Part shown: positions 63,930 through 64,000 of the stretch, in pieces | How the letters are laid out: every line of letters begins with the position of its first letter | Position numbering within the stretch: the stretch's first letter is position 1 | DNA from: Limnomonas spitsbergensis | Lineage: Eukaryota > Chlorophyta > Chlorophyceae > Chlamydomonadales | Assembly (NCBI GenBank): GCA_037349105.1 | Contig: JAYJMM010000122.1 | Coordinates: 1,612,001-1,676,000, forward strand | DNA: 64,000 nucleotides | Reading direction: 5' to 3' | The notes under the pieces: model-generated | Databases searched by the model: none | Told to the model about the DNA's origin: nothing | The model's input: only the letters and a program-made list of their open reading frames with translations | Position numbers and translations under genes: made by a program

Positions 63930-64000
63930 CTGCATGCATGCACGCATGGCGCAAGAGGAACGTTACGTCAGGGATGAGGCGGGCGTACCAGGAAGCAAGT

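Overview
This window looks like nuclear DNA of a green alga (Chlorophyta). The host genes are cut into many small exons with GT-AG introns whose reading phases match when joined. A tRNA-Arg(ACG) carries a 10-nt intron. A TGTAA motif, the usual green-algal poly(A) signal, lies just past one host stop codon. The largest repeat is a retrotransposon of the Dualen/RandI type, known from Chlamydomonas. Most of the window is transposon and satellite DNA. I find three host protein genes, all on the minus strand and all incomplete, plus two tRNA genes.

Layout. 1-975: 5'-truncated copy of retroelement B. 1285-2959: partial macro-domain gene. 4057-4692: inverted-repeat element. 6160-7031: 18-bp minisatellite, interrupted by a gag-only retroelement (7032-15371). 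15372-18121: mostly unassigned, with two short tandem arrays. 18122-19317: unknown ORF with an in-frame TAG. 20286-30480: decayed Dualen-like element A, with a 614-bp inverted-repeat transposon (20533-21146) nested in its last coding segment. 31306-34562: element B, next to an LTR-like copy (34563-35205). 36802-37340: inverted-repeat element with a TTA target duplication. 38309-38764: exact 228-bp tandem duplication. 38955-51664 and probably beyond: many-exon Npt1/Npt2-type (plastid/bacterial ATP/ADP translocase superfamily) nucleotide transporter, with tRNA-Arg inside an intron. 54998-55071: tRNA-Ile(AAT). 59970-63929: von Willebrand factor A-domain gene running off the right edge.

Most unusual content. 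Element A encodes, in order, a Josephin-like deubiquitinase domain, an OTU protease, an AP-type endonuclease, reverse transcriptase, a PHD finger, RNase H and a restriction-like endonuclease segment. In the Josephin part the catalytic Gln-Cys and His-Asp spacings (5 and 15 residues) equal those of ataxin-3. I know of OTU in Dualen but do not know of a Josephin domain there. Second, the transporter and vWA genes repeatedly carry tandem copies of segments that span splice sites: copies of acceptor plus exon start at four transporter exons, a 74-bp array copying a vWA splice donor, and a duplicated vWA terminal coding segment.

The retroelement reading frames are broken by frameshifts and in-frame stops, so they are fossils. 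Element B has two nearly identical copies here and must have moved recently. Exon coordinates were derived by hand from splice consensus, phase and family similarity; no alignment or RNA evidence was available.
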